Origin: Tetmemena sp. SeJ-2015
Taxonomy: Eukaryota > Ciliophora > Spirotrichea > Sporadotrichida > Oxytrichidae
NCBI GenBank assembly: GCA_027382625.1
Contig: JAJKFJ010021125.1
Location: 62,001 to 126,000, forward strand
DNA: 64,000 nt
Direction of reading: 5' to 3'
The notes beneath the pieces were generated by a model. It saw only the letters and a list, made by a program, of their open reading frames with translations. It was not told where the DNA came from and made no database searches. Numbering within the stretch: the stretch's first letter is position 1; every line of letters starts with the position of its first letter. A program made the position numbers and the translations under genes. Positions 23,065 to 35,521 of the stretch are shown here, in pieces.

Positions 23065-24352
23065 ATGAGCTAGTTTTAATTAGCAGTGGAGCGTGCCGCC
23101 TCAGCTGGACCAGATGTAAGTGCTAGGATGTATGAGCCTTCCATTTTCTTGCAAGGGTCTCAATAATATTACAAATTTGGAGTAGAGAGCAGAGAAGAAT
23201 TCATTAACCTTGAAGATTAAGTTAACTACGAAGATAGAATAGATCATAAATAAAGATCACTAGCAATAGAGATAAATCAAAATAAGGAATTTGAATAAAA
23301 ATCAAATAGTATTAATTAGAGTAAATAGCTCTAAAAGGACAGAATTATAGGCAAACTCTAATTACATTAAAATCAAATTTAAAGCCAACATTATTAAATA
23401 AAAGATACCCCTGAATAACTACAAGATTAAATACCAGAGATTAAATAAATAACAGAGAAGCATTCATTATCTCTCGAGCATTAAGAATTAGATGAAAACT
23501 AATTGCAAATTTAAGTTCGTGTTTAGGAAGCTTTAAATTTCAATCATTAAATTTATGAGATTCTTATACATTTTTTATATTAAAATACAAATGACATACA
23601 AGATGGTCTTCAATAAAGTCCAACTTTTATTTTGAGAAAGAAAAAAAAGAAAGAACTTGAGAATGAAATGCAATCAGAGATAAATGTCTACCCTGTGAGT
23701 AGAATGCTAATCCAAGAATCTATAGTTACTATTTAAATTTTTTATGATATTGAATCTTAAATACCGATAGAAGCATTATATAATCCCCAGATAGAATCTC
23801 TAAAGCAATTTGAATTTTTTAATAAGATTAATCCTCAGCCAATAAGTATGCAAATATATCATGGGTATGATGGGAACAAAGACTATCTATTATTTGAAGG
23901 TTAATTTAATTTAAAGACCATAGTATGATTCGATACACAAACGAAGAGATGGGGATGATCCTTGATTTATTTTATCTTAATATTAATTATTTAATTGACC
24001 ATATGTACAACAATAAGTAGAGGAAGCTGCTTTACTAGAATTTTTAGGAAGATGCAAAATCAAGAAAGTTTAGTTTGAATAAGAAAAAAGATGGTTTTAC
24101 TAGTTCGCTTTTCCTTATGATAGCATTATAGATAATATATAATATAAGTAAAATATGAAGGTAGGATAACTTGACGATAGCAGTTTGGAGAAGAAACTTC
24201 ATCTAAATTAAAAGAATTTTACTATCAATAAAAATGCCACTAATTTGTACTAATAGCATTTAATCAAAATTAATAAATTATTAAATTTATTAAATCTTCT
24301 CTTTGTATTGCATTATAAAATTAAATATAGTTTTAAATAATTATTTAAATGA
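23065..24352 (+). CDS. Unknown protein with a compact conserved-looking C-terminal domain
   Basis: ATG 23065-23067 opens MSQFQLAVERAASAGPD, then RMYEPSIFLQGSQQYYK and a long Gln-rich helical stretch (EHQELDENQLQIQVRV). Two short IESs removed near 23.9-24.0 kb bring the frame through QYDSIHKRRDGDDPYVQQ into VEEAALLEFLGRCKIKKVQF and RWFYQFAFPYDSIIDN. The latter looks like a folded, conserved module (aromatic- and Lys-rich, well-balanced composition) unlike the Gln-rich part, yet I cannot name it. The frame stays open to TGA 24350-24352 through increasingly AT-rich codons, so the real end may be earlier. All on the plus strand between other Gln-rich genes. Confidence 0.6.
23905..23914 (+). other. 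10-bp IES, pointer TTAA
   Basis: TTAA at 23901-23904 and 23911-23914. Removing ten bases joins DYLLFEGQ to RPQYDSIHKRRDG; retained, the frame meets TGA at 23926. Confidence 0.6.
23962..24000 (+). other. IES, pointer CC
   Basis: A 39-bp AT-rich segment between CC at 23960-23961 and 23999-24000 carries TGA at its start. Removal joins KRRDGDDP to YVQQQVEEAALLEF. A 4-bp repeat TTGA lies next to it and is an alternative pointer. Confidence 0.6.
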
Positions 24353-24614
24353 TTTTTATTGGGAATTCTACTAAATTTTCTTTATCCAGGTCTGAAATGG
24401 TGACCCACTTCTAATAATATCTATTACAATGAAATAAATTGAGGGAGAATTATATCTTTTATATTCTAAATTATTTCGATATCATATATAACTACAAATC
24501 GAAATGAGAATAGTATCTATCAGCATGAATCTGTGCAATAAGATTCAAGGAAATAAGAAACAAAAATCTTATAAAAGAATAACTAATAATTTATTCTTAA
24601 CTTAAAATTCAATT
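24353..24614. other. AT-rich intergenic DNA
   Basis: No coding or RNA feature seen. Confidence 0.5.
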
Positions 24615-24924
24615 TTAAGTTATTACCTATTAAAGGTGTCGGCCAGGAAGTTGTCAGAGAGTCATGGTTGATTGAGCTAAGTTGTACTCAGCAGAAAAAA
24701 ATAACAGAGTAATCCAGAGTTGTTCAGCTGGTCGCTCCCAGATCTCCAAGCGAGAGCGAGTGAAGGAAGACCAAGCTTTCGGGAGGGAAAGTTCGAGAAG
24801 TGGTGGAGGCCTCATCCCCGCCTCAGAGCGAGTGGCAGCACCCTGACCTAGCCTTGTCGAGGATAGTTGACGTGAGCCTGACGCAATGCAAGTGACTTCA
24901 GAGCAGTTGCAGATAAGGTTTTAT
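24615..24924. other. GC-rich non-coding island (retroposon or structured RNA gene)
   Basis: In an AT-rich setting this ~300-bp block is roughly half G+C and lacks a convincing reading frame. It has local inverted repeats, for example GTCGCTC with GAGCGAG around 24742-24770. ATTCAATT flanks it at 24607-24614 and 24925-24932, which could be a target-site duplication, though 8 bp of AT-rich sequence may match by chance. A GTTCGA core near 24792 resembles part of a pol III B box, but I see no matching A box at normal spacing. It does not resemble the retroposon at 38.3-38.9 kb. I could not assign it to RNase P, SRP or other known RNAs. Confidence 0.45.
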
Positions 24925-25262
24925 ATTCAATTAGCATTCACACTTTGATTCCAGTAGATCTTAAGCTTTCAATAGTAAATAAGATCCACCTTTAGTAGTT
25001 AATAATTATAATTTGGAATTTAATTCTCATAATCCACTCTATTCTATTTGAAGTTAAGCTTACGCTTTTGTATATTGATTCCTCTGATATGTAATTTTGT
25101 TAGATCTCATACAAAACATAATAGCTTGTGTTAATTTGATTCGAATAGTTTAAATCTTTGATTAATTAATAAAATACTAATAGATTTTAAAATAAAACAT
25201 CTCCTTCGTTAGTTTTATTTTTATCTCGAAAGAATAATTATTTCATTATGCTAGACATAATA
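24925..25262. other. AT-rich intergenic DNA
   Basis: No coding or RNA feature seen. Confidence 0.5.
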
Positions 25263-28200
25263 TTTATATGCTATAGGACATAAGTTAGCTTTAAACTTAG
25301 CAATATGTATCTATAGCTGAAAGAAAGTCAATTAAGAAGCTTGATTTAAAAAGGAAAGAGAGTAATTTTAGATCTTAGCTCTCAATTTAAAGTCATTAAG
25401 GTGGTGGAACTAGTTTGGTTCTATCGCCGATTGGAGACAAAAAAGGAATGAGGAAGTGGAGTTCCTAACTCAGAGACTCTGCTGAAGAAATTGAGGAAGA
25501 TAGAGTATTATAATACAATTATATAAATGCTTGTTATGCTTTTAAGAGATGATGATCAGACATCCATTAACCTAAGTGAGAGTGAAGAGGAAGATATGAG
25601 GCAGGCAAAGATAAGAAATAAGCACTCTAGATTCATTTCCCTAGTCAAGGGCTATATGGTACTCACCAAATCAAAGTTCATACTGCATAATTTTATATTT
25701 CATAAAATTGTATAGTTCATGAAAACTAAAACTCACAGAACTAAAAGAGATAGGGATCAAGATATAGCAAATTAATTGAAAAAAGGAAGTGAACTCAGAA
25801 TAATTAAGCCTAACATGCACTACTTGATGACAAGAGAAAAGAAGTTCGATATGCCTAAAGTTAATCAAATCCAAGCACTAAGAGAAGGTTAAACTGAAAA
25901 TGGAAAAGTTATTATCATATCAAATGCTGATCAGCTTCAACGACATATCGCAACCTAATATGGAAAATACTATATTCAGCTCTATATTTTAGTTATTTAT
26001 AGCCAGAGCTTTATGGTGAAGACTTATATTGTATTTATGTTGAAAGATTTATTTTTTGGGAGACTTTGAAAGGATAGTAAATGATAACGGATTCGACATT
26101 AGGAAAATGGATGCTTCTTAAACTCGATTAGAATCCTTAGCTTAGTAAGAGATAGACTAAAAGATAGAGCTCATAATACGTTGCTTATATTTATCTCATA
26201 AAGCAAGAAAAGTCTTATCTATAGCTGAAAAGGTAGAACAATATTCAGGACAAAGGAAGGCTAATGCTTTTTAAAAAGTAAAGCAAATTAATTACTCTTG
26301 CAGAAGCTCCCTCAACATCACAAAACTATCCAAACATTAGAATATAATCAACTTCTCAGCTATCATAATACAAGTCTGAGAAACCATCTAAACTTTCAAA
26401 AGAGAAGAATGAGGATAATATCAATTTTAACCAGATAATAGATTTCATAGCTAAAACTAGCAGAGATAATTATCAAAATAGAATGCAAACAAAACTTGAA
26501 ATACAAAATAACAGAAAATCCATGGAGGAATGTAAAAGCACAGTTGATGATAATGCGCTTTCTATTAGTAAAAATAATAAGGGCTTTGGTATTAAGAGAT
26601 CATCATAAGAAGATCTTTAAGTTGATAAGATGTCCTCTTTAGCAAATGCACAAAAGTATAGCAAATTATAATCAATGACTGCTCCAAACTCTCCAAAGAA
26701 CGCCAAGCAGAAAGAAATAAATTCAAGTTCTCTTAATTATATGAAACCTAGCTTTAAAATAATATGTATAGTCTGTTATAATATTTTAGCCAGAGCCCTT
26801 CTAAATAGTAAGTAGAGACTTAAGGAAAGAATCCAAAGAAATATTCTTAGAAAATTAACTCTGAGATGTAAAAGTTCAAGTATTAGATAAGCTTAAATAT
26901 TAAAGTGTTTATTTTAATGGGCATTTTAATTGCTAGAAGAGTGCTTTTGACAGAAGTTTGCTGTCAGATTTGGTTGAGAGAACCCATAATGAAGTAAAGC
27001 TAACTCCTGAATAATTAGAAAACATTAGACAGAAGTGCTCAATATTCACTGAAAACCTTAATACACTCATCAACAAGGATTGATTTTACAAGAAACTGCA
27101 TTCATTTGACAATAATGATTTCAATTTATTTATTTACTAAATTGTAAATCAGTTATAATAGATTGCAGAAGAGTATAGATTGTATGATAGTAAATAATTC
27201 TTTTTCTATCAACTTATAATGACCGATGTCTTAAATAATAAAGTCGTAGTTAACTATTAATATCAAAATAAAGATTTAAGATTGAATAATTTTATTTAAA
27301 AATATCACTGTTACATCAAGACTTATCTCGTTTTAATATTTTGTGATCTGTTCTAAATTATTTAATAACATGGACTTTAAAATTGAAAATCCTTAATACA
27401 ATCTTATAATATAATGATTAAATGTGTATGTATTTGATACATTTAGGGAGGAATTTAACAGCACTAAAAAGGTTTGCAGAGGCAGATGACTACAACAAAA
27501 AGCACGTTAAAGTTATAAGTAAATCACCATATTACCTTTTATAAATTTTAGGGAGGATAAAGCCCATCTTTTGGTCGCGAAACCATCGTAATTTATATTT
27601 ATTTTTAAAAATAAAAGATGCAGAGGGTCGAGCACAAATAAGTGGAAATAGAAATCTTGGTGAGCATTAATTTTATGATCTAAAGCACTAAGCAAGCACT
27701 GACTACCAAGTAAAAACTTTTGGTGTTAGTGACGTTCATAATCATCATCCTATAAATGAACAGAAGAGAATTACTCTCCAAGCTAATTAATCTAACAAGA
27801 AAACAAGTTAAAAGATTGGAGGGCTCCCTAAGCCCAGTCTTCACAACATTATCACTAACGATGCTATATTTGGTAATCCTAGTGCTGCTGCCTATATCTA
27901 ATTATTTTTAAATTCTTTTATCTATGGATTTCAATTCAAAATTAAAAAGTAAAATTTGAAATTGAATAATTTATCGTCAAGTTTTAAGAATATTGACAAC
28001 TCAAATTTATTTTGCCTATATGAGTGGTTCTGCAACTTTAAGTGCTTAAGCTAAATAGAAAGGCAAAAAGTTTGGAATTGAAAATAAAATTCACACCTCT
28101 TCTAATGGAGGTTTACATTCAATTTTAAATAATTTTATTAGATAAATTCAAGCATAGGAGGGATTCCTCCAAGAGCTGATGGATCAAGCCCACCAGTGCA

Positions 28201-28612
28201 TCATAGTAAACAGCAACGAAAATTTACAGATAGTTCGTAGAAAATTAAAAATAGTAGCTAATATATGGAAGGAAGTGACGAAAACAGAATAAGCGGAAGG
28301 AGGAGTAGTCTAGAAGGCTAATCTCTCAGAGGAAAATCAAGTGCTATTTTGGAAGATAGAAGCCATCCAAATGATTTTAAGCCAATCAATAGTCAAGACG
28401 ACGCCTTAGAAGATGAGAATAAATAACGAATTAACTTTTTTAAGACGATTAAAAGCACCATGAATTCGTATTTAACATAAGCAGTCATTAGCACTACCTC
28501 AACCACAACTTAGGCACCTCGCCTTAGAAATTTGGAGTCACTACAAATTTATCCAATTCCCTTCACTACAAAAAACTCATAAGCAGACTCAATAGTTCCA
28601 CAAACCATCTGA
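25263..28612 (+). CDS. Large unknown Ser/Gln-rich protein locus, many MDSs
   Basis: Plus-strand segments include AERKSIKKLDLKRKESNF, SINLSESEEEDMRQAK, an uninterrupted frame from about 25535 to 25985 (KKGSELRIIKPNMHYLMT, VIIISNADQLQRHIA), DFERIVNDNGFDIRKMDA, a Ser/Pro/Lys stretch (AEAPSTSQNYPNIR; KSMEECKSTVDDN), SAFDRSLLSDLVERTHNEV, then NLGEHQFYDLKHQ and a basic/Ser-rich end (GGIPPRADGSSPPVHH; ISGRRSSLEG) stopping at TGA 28610-28612. VIIISNADQLQ preceded by a basic region might be a nucleotide-fold strand, but no family is clear. It may be more than one gene; no internal ATG/TGA pair proves a boundary. Confidence 0.5.
27078..27092 (+). other. 15-bp IES with in-frame TGA, pointer ACAAG
   Basis: ACAAG at 27073-27077 and 27088-27092. 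Removal deletes TGA (27081-27083) and joins ENLNTLINK to KLHSFDNNDF without a frame change. Confidence 0.7.
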
Positions 28613-28660
28613 ACTTCTTAATGTGTAATTATAAAACGTTTTAATTAGGTGAACATCAAT

Positions 28661-29830
28661 ATGAGTCGATCTCCTAGTCAGAATAATATCATCTCTAATT
28701 TATGATGCTTTAATGTTTTAGAACAAATCCTCATAGAAATTACTAGTTGAGAAGAAAACTTTAAATGCTGCTCAAACTCCAGGCAATCAGAGCATGCTAA
28801 AATTTCAGGCTCCTCTTATATCTAGTTCTCTGGCAAGCTCTCCTAATTCGTATCTTTAAAATAAAGCCAAAAATTTAAATGTAGGGGATACCAAAAATTT
28901 GTCACATAATCAGATTTTAGCTCATAATCTTCCTAAAATAGCAAACAAGATTAAGATAGCTATTTTTACTAAGTTTTTATTTTATGGTGATATAAATCCA
29001 TAGCTACAACTGCTTTTTCTAATCTACCACCTTCCTCATAGAAAAATTTCAATAAATTTAAGACTCTTAATCTCTCGAATGCTTCTAAAGATAACATAGG
29101 ATACTAATTAAACTAGTAGCACTTAAGAAGCTTTGTTAATGGTCAACTAAACCTAAGCAACGGGTCACTCTATGATTACTTCTCATTCATAAATTTTTAA
29201 GAATTGATCAGCATAATTTTTAGGGAAGCGCTTTAGAAGAGGATGCAAACAATGATAAAATTTTACCACCTTCTCTTTCACCTCCAAAGTATGCTCTTAA
29301 CAAAATGTTTGCTGCTAACTAAAGTGTCAGTAACTCCTAAGCTCAATAAAATTAACTGAATACGAGCAAGGGTTCATTGCATAATCTAATAAATAGTTCT
29401 CAGAAATCAAATGGTACTGGCCTTAAGTTATTGATATAGTATTGTATGGTAAGTTGCCTGATGAGACAATAGCTTCATTAGAACAATTTAAGAGATAAGG
29501 AGAGAGTAGACAGTCAATGCAAAAGCTACCTTCACTAAAGCCTACTCAGGAACTCAGTCCTGAAACACTTCCGATAGGAAGTAGACAGCAAACTCTTGAA
29601 CAGTCTAACTCAAAGCTTTCAAACTCAAAGTAAGGGTTTGGAGGTGGTCCCGATTCAATACTTGATAGTAGTCGAACTCACTAACAAATAAGGCCTATTT
29701 AAGGACTGGAAATTAGGCAAAGTAATATTCAAATCAACTCTAATAAGCAATCAAACATGATTCTTGGATCTGTTTAGTAAACTCCAATTGATCTAATGAG
29801 CAGTTTTGACATTATTATAATAGTAATTTT
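28661..29830 (+). CDS. Unknown Ser/Asn/Gln-rich protein
   Basis: ATG 28661-28663 starts MSRSPSQNNIISN. Following plus-strand segments read KKTLNAAQTPGNQSMLKF, SLASSPNSYLQNKAKNLN, SNLPPSSQKNFNKFKTLN, RSFVNGQLNLSNGSLYDY, ILPPSLSPPKYALNKMF, then KLPDETIASLEQFKRQ, LKPTQELSPETLPIGS and IQINSNKQSNMILGS, ending near QQTPIDLMSSFD at about 29815. Spacers are AT-rich and contain TGAs, as IESs do here. Low-complexity, probably disordered; no domain recognised. It may belong to the preceding locus, as only 48 bp separate the TGA at 28610 from this ATG. Confidence 0.5.
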
Positions 29831-30102
29831 AAAAGCAGAATAGAAAATAATTATTAAAAATATTTTTATTTAAATTTATAAGAGAAACTTGAGTAGAATG
29901 TATTATAATTATAAATTAACTGGCAAAATTAAGTCGCAATATAGAAATACAGATATCAGAGATATCTTTAGAAATTAAATTTTATTTAAATAGCTCTTTT
30001 ATGAAAGCATATTAAACTATTTTCCCGATAAATTTTGTTAAATAACGGAACTCAAATAATATCTTAGTAGAATAAATAGTTTATAGTTTGAATTAGAATA
30101 CT

Positions 30103-33100
30103 ATGAACCCTAGAAATAATAACAAGGCTTTAATGCACTCTTAAACTAGCGTGAGTGCAAACCTTAAACTGAAGTCAAATACATAGCCACTTTAGTAAAG
30201 CTTAAACACAATGATACCCTCTTAATTCAAGCCATAGAATAAGTCTAAAGAATAAATTAAGGCAGCTGCAGCAACTGACTAATCTCACCATCAAGCTTCA
30301 TTAATAGAACTATAGAAACAACTTCAAGCAGGGGCAGATCCTTAATCCATACTCGCAGGTCTTAATAATGGCTAGCCTTTCAAAAATGTGGCATTCTAAA
30401 ATTCATTCAACACATCACTTGTAGTTTAATAGGCAGCTAGTCAACTTCCTCCTTTAGCTAATGAATCAGCAATTATAAAATTATGGGAAGAGACTTCAAA
30501 CTAAATACAAAATTAAATTCTGTAATAAAAAACTAGAGAAGTTTAAGGCTGGATCAAACAAATCCTCTCTCAAATAAAATATATGCATACATTAATGTAG
30601 ATAGACAAATTATTTTAAAATTGTCAAATTTACTCTTACTCAAGTTATTCTTCGATTATTTATATTATTCAAACACATGAAAATGAAATACCCATATTCA
30701 TTTAATTAACAGACATTATTTATAATAAGAAAAAAAAGTTTTAATAAACAGAAGAAAAAAATATATAAGAAGAAGTACAATCAATTTGCAAAGGATTTAT
30801 TCTTCTATAATAGTATCAGCGTTTTGAAATTAAAAGATACAATTTATAAAAAATAAAATAACAAGAATGAGCATAGCCATGTCCTATAGGTATTTTCATT
30901 ACTAAAATTCCCAATAGGTTTGTTTATAAAAACATATGTAACTTGAAGTTTAAATAAAATCAAAATAAAGATTTGTACGAACTGGAAATAATAATTTATT
31001 ATTTATATATTTATTCTTTAATAATATTTCTAAATAAAAGGAGTGGTTTTCGTTAAAGAATTTGAGCTAATTGTGGCATTTAAGAGATGATACATATATT
31101 TTTATTGGCTCAAGTAATATAATCATTTGATTAAATTTTCCACAAGATTAGAGAGAAAGCCTAAAAGGCAAAATATTTGTCTAAAGAATAAATTCTTTAG
31201 TATTTTAATTTTTTAATTAGAATTACAAACTACAAATGATAAGCTCAAGGACTCTTTATCTAAAATAGAGAATGCTCATTTTAAACTTAAGATTGAAACT
31301 GAGTCACTCAAATTAGATAAAAAGCATTAAGAAGACCACATTAGAGGAAACATTTTCATTAAATACTTAATAGTCATTTTTGGAATTGAACTTAAGTATG
31401 AATAAATGAGAATTGAAAAGAAATTTAATTTATGGTTGCTCATATTATGATATAAAGCGTGATATTGAAAACAGGCTGAAACAAATGAGCCAAGACCTAG
31501 ATGCAGAAAAGGAAAATAGAAAAGAAGAAGTTACTAAACTCACTCTGGCATTTGAAAATGCAAACAGAATAAGTCAATAACAATAGCTTACTCAAACTTA
31601 GTTATTATTTATTAATTTATAGTTATCAGACGAAAAGATGCAAGAGCTAAAAGCAATAGCATAGTAAAATGGATTGACAGTGAATCAAGGAGACCTTGGA
31701 ACACTTTAGCTCAATGATATAAGTGGAATTGAGAGACTAACATCTAGTATAGTTGGACTAAATGCTAATTAAAACGATGCTTTGCATCTTTTTCAATTAT
31801 TTTAATACTAAAACTATTTTAATCATAACTTACTTAAGAGTTAGTCGATGTTCCATTCTCAAGCATGCAACTGCAAGCTTAACTTTGAAGAGTTGCAGTA
31901 AAAGAATTTGAGAATAAGTGATCAGCTTGATAGCTTGTTTTATGAGAACAAGAATCTTATCGAGAGTCTAGAATATGCCAAGAACAAAGAAAATAAGCTT
32001 ATGTACCTCATCTTTAAGTTAAAACTACTTATATACTTACTTTTATAAGCTTCATAAAATGGGTTATCCTGTAAATGAAATTTATGAGCAGGATGTAAAG
32101 CCAATCTCTACTGGAAGATTTAACGATCAAATGATGTAAAAAGGTGAAGGCCCTATGAGTTCAAATAAACCTTCTGAAATTGCGATCAATCTTCCGCTAA
32201 GTAATCTTCAATAAAAGGGGTTATTTTTTTTAATTTAATCCAGGGTATTAAAGTCAAAGATTGACAGATGATTTTGGAGAATCCTACATAAGTTTCGATG
32301 GAGATGCGAGTTATGGCGATCTCAATCTTGCAAAAACTCTTCCTAAACCCAAGCCAGATAACATACCTAAGCTATTCTTTGGAGGGCTGCCTGGCTACAT
32401 TACATCAGATGATGAGGACGAAGGAGGTCCAACTGATAACGCCTATCAATTAAAACTGCAAATTTAGTAAAAATAGTAGCATCTATAATAGCAACAATAT
32501 TTAATTCAATAACAAGAATAACTCAAGCAGCTACAGCAACTTGCTCACGATTAGAAGCAACAAAAGGATGGTGCTTATTAGCAAGAAATAGGAAATATGG
32601 TTCAAATAATTGACTCAAACTTAATACCTAACTAAGAGGAAATGTTTATCATATTTGCATTTAAATGATGGATCTTAATAAGAATCAGATGTTAATGCCA
32701 GGCCATGAAACAAATATAGGGACCTTCTATGCAAGCTCAGTTAATAAAACAGTCAACGAAGGGTTCAGGCTCTCTTAAGAATCCTAGCAATTACCCTTCA
32801 TAATATCTTCTTAGTTGACGGGAGCTGAAAGAATTAATGCATACTATAACTAAATGTTTTAATGATAAATATGCTTATGGAGAAGCTAGCTTGTAAGAGG
32901 AAAGTTCGCATGATAGAGAAGAATACAAATATGGGCAAACCAAAAAACAAATGCAGTCTAAACTTTCTAACTTGGATTTAGCACCTACGCCTGTAAACCT
33001 TAATGCTTAGCTGAGCATATAAGAAAATGAAAATAAGCGGGCAAACTCAATCTTCGATGTCTCACCCATAAAGTTTGATGACAAGTCTTACAACTATCAT

Positions 33101-33395
33101 TCATATTTTTAATAGTTCATATATCATAATGATACTCTCCAAGATTCGAAAGAAGCAGTGCAAATTGATATTTTAGAAATTAGACAAGTCCACAACTCAC
33201 ACCCTCATAACTAATGACTTTTCGTAAACTAGCCAAAATTTTAAATCATTGGAATTAAAGATAGTCTTTTAAAATAGCTCTAGTTAAATAAATTAGCAGG
33301 TCCAAATATATTACAAGCAAAGAGACTTGAATAAAATATTTTCAGAAAGCTCTATAAAGCAGCTTAATTCATTTTAAAATTTACCTATTTTTCAA
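30103..33395 (+). CDS. Unknown protein with coiled coil and Gln-rich C-terminal half
   Basis: ATG 30103-30105 starts MNPRNNNKALMHSQTS; the segment to about 30600 ends in a helix (VQGWIKQILSQIKYMHT). After a long AT-rich gap come coiled-coil segments (NDKLKDSLSKIENAHFKL; DIENRLKQMSQDLDAEKE; QLDSLFYENKNLIESLEYA). At 32059 an ATG opens MGYPVNEIYEQDVKPIS, followed by SFDGDASYGDLNLAKTL, LFFGGLPGYITSDDEDE and a Gln tract, then KLSNLDLAPTPVNLNAQ and SLELKIVFQNSSSQINQ. The ATG at 32059 may instead begin a second gene. A TGA at 32818-32820 lies between two coding frames and is not resolved. No family was recognised. Confidence 0.45.
33178..33184 (+). other. Possible 7-bp IES, pointer TTAGA
   Basis: TTAGA occurs at 33173-33177 and 33180-33184. 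Dropping seven bases changes a frame that soon meets TGA into one that stays coding (DILDKSTTHTLITNDFS, then SQNFKSLELK). A single-base sequencing fault could have the same effect. Confidence 0.4.
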
Positions 33396-33555
33396 CTCAA
33401 AATTATTTCATGAGTTTTTATAATATTGTTATGTCTAATTTTAAACTACATTTATATTGAAGTTGGATTGGTTCTATTGTTTACTTTGATTGCACCTCTG
33501 CACTTTAGGGACAATAATATAATGTAGCATAAGGTGTTTATTTGTAATATAGCAA

Positions 33556-33918
33556 GCAAGATATGGAAGACTTGAAGGAGTGCAGTATGTTGATAATAAG
33601 CCTGCAGGTGGGAAGGTTGAGCACATTCGAGGGGCTCTCAAAAGAGGAGTGTGGAATTACTCCTTCGAAGACCCTGAATTTACTAAGCATAATATTGCAC
33701 TTGAAAATTCATTATGTCGTAACTTAGTTGGTGATATGCATCAAACTTATTTGAATGGAGTCAGAATGAATTTGATTGAATGGAAGGAACGAATGGACGA
33801 GAAGAAAGCTTTTCTCGCAGAAAGACAGAAAATGATGGAATGGATCAAGAAACCTGAGAAAGAATCCAAAGATCCAAAAGCAAAAAAAGGAAAGAAGGCT
33901 CCTCCTAAGAAGAAATGA
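33556..33918 (+). CDS. Orphan C-terminal coding segment, basic tail
   Basis: An open frame of about 120 residues ends at TGA 33916-33918 and includes LEGVQYVDNKPAGGKVEH, GVWNYSFEDPEFTKH, DMHQTYLNGVRMNLIEWK and a Lys-rich tail (KAKKGKKAPPKKK). It has no ATG start; the reading fades upstream into AT-rich DNA near 33550. Composition and the ordered first part argue for a conserved, folded C-terminal domain. I do not recognise the family. The remaining MDSs are not adjacent, so the gene is either scrambled or has a long IES upstream. Confidence 0.6.
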   Translation, partial: ARYGRLEGVQYVDNKPAGGKVEHIRGALKRGVWNYSFEDPEFTKHNIALENSLCRNLVGDMHQTYLNGVRMNLIEWKERMDEKKAFLAERQKMMEWIKKPEKESKDPKAKKGKKAPPKKK

Positions 33919-35129
33919 ACTAAGTCAATTAATTTAACTCAAAGAAACTTTTTCAGCAATTCTTTTTCATTTTTAAGAAGTATATTAAAGTTATAATACA
34001 TTTTCAATCCTTTATTAAATAATCATGATTCAATACTTCTAAAGCATAGTCATAAAATGAAAAGGAGCCCAAATGTATATAATTATAGCTCATTTGAATA
34101 GGTTAGTGGAATTGAATAAATGAAAAATGACTATAAAACGATTTAATTTTGGTAATTCTTTATAAAATATCATCCTAGAGCGAACAATTGTTTAAAATTA
34201 TAAAAGCTCTTATATTTTTATTTTTAATTACAGTTGACTATAATTTATAAAAAATTATTTGATCTATTAAAAATAATTAATTTGATTGATAAATTCATTT
34301 ATTTGTGGTGTATATTTAATCATATCCTTTAATAGACTCAGTTAATAGTGATGTAATCGCACGTTTACGACTTTGGTAAGCTCATCACCTTAATTCATTA
34401 CATCATCACTTAAATCACAAACTAATTATTTAAATCATTCAAAAATACTAAAATAAAAATATTAGAGTATACTTATCACCAAATAAGCAAAACAAAGAGT
34501 CATAATTAAAATTATGAATTCAATTAAGCTATAGCTTTATTATAAAGTTATCAGATTCAAATGATTACTGTCTCAGATTATTTAAATTATAATTATTAGA
34601 AAATAAAAGTTAACAAAAATTACAAAGATCAAAGATAGAGATTATGGCCAAGGCTCTCATATTAATGAAAAGAAATATAAAATATAGGAAATTCAATTTT
34701 ATTTTAATTGGAAACTATTACAATTTGTTAAATTAAAAGGAATTCATAAAATAATATGAGCAGTTGTATAATCTTACAAAGTTAAGGCAAGTATTATTTT
34801 AAAATATTCACATCAAAGTTAAATGATTAATACGTAGTTGTTGAAATTAGATTGAATCTTTGTTATTTTAATATATTATTTGAATGATTAGATAAATTTG
34901 ATTTTGAAATATGATTATAAATTTAATTTAAACTGAAAACCTTATATAGATATCAACGAGCTCTGGAGTTATCCATATAAATAATATAATTTTAAAAGTA
35001 ATATAAAATTATCCGAATTAACATAACCATATTAGAATTAAGTCAAAGAGTAAATGCTATAATTAGAACCTATGATTCGAAATATGTAAAATAGTTAGAT
35101 TCTCAAAAATTGAAATTATAAATCTTTTA
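33919..35129. other. AT-rich DNA
   Basis: Over 80% A+T by eye for most of its length. Short coding-like scraps occur at 35030-35130 (TYDSKYVKQLDSQKLK) but nothing could be assembled. Confidence 0.5.
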
Positions 35130-35440
35130 ATTAATATTTTAAGAATATAAACTAAAAGTCTCAATAATTATATTAATCGTGCAGAGATTAAGATTATAAT
35201 AATCTAATCAATATTTATTCAAAATAATAAATTAAATATAACGATATAAAATTATTAAATTTAAAGATCTTCAAAGAATTTAAGTAAATTAGTGAAATTA
35301 AACTGGAAAAGCCTTATATTTAGTTTAAGGGATATTTAGAGCAAGATTTTAGTAATTTTTGTAGAAAAATCTTTAAAAAGGAGCAAATTTGTGGATCAGA
35401 CAAGTTCATCCCCTTATTCTTGTCATAATTCTTTAAGTGA
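35130..35440 (+). CDS. Coding segment of an unknown AT-rich gene
   Basis: A TGA-free frame ends at TGA 35438-35440 and reads IKLEKPYIQFKGYLEQDF, NFCRKIFKKEQICGSDKF and IPLFLSQFFK. Cys and aromatic positions and the break to non-coding DNA after the stop suggest a true C-terminal MDS. It lies 80 bp before the first methionine synthase segment but does not join it in frame in any way I could find. Upstream parts are too AT-rich to trust. No family recognised. Confidence 0.4.
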
Positions 35441-35521
35441 GTTTTAATTGTTTATTTTATAATTACATACTCTTGATATCATATACCTTATAATTAATTA
35501 TTGTATTATCTTGAAAAAACA

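Noticed and set aside
24640..24924. RNase P or SRP RNA at the GC-rich island.
   Set aside because: Short matches such as GCTTTCGGGAGG exist, but the conserved core regions are not in order, so naming it would be a guess.
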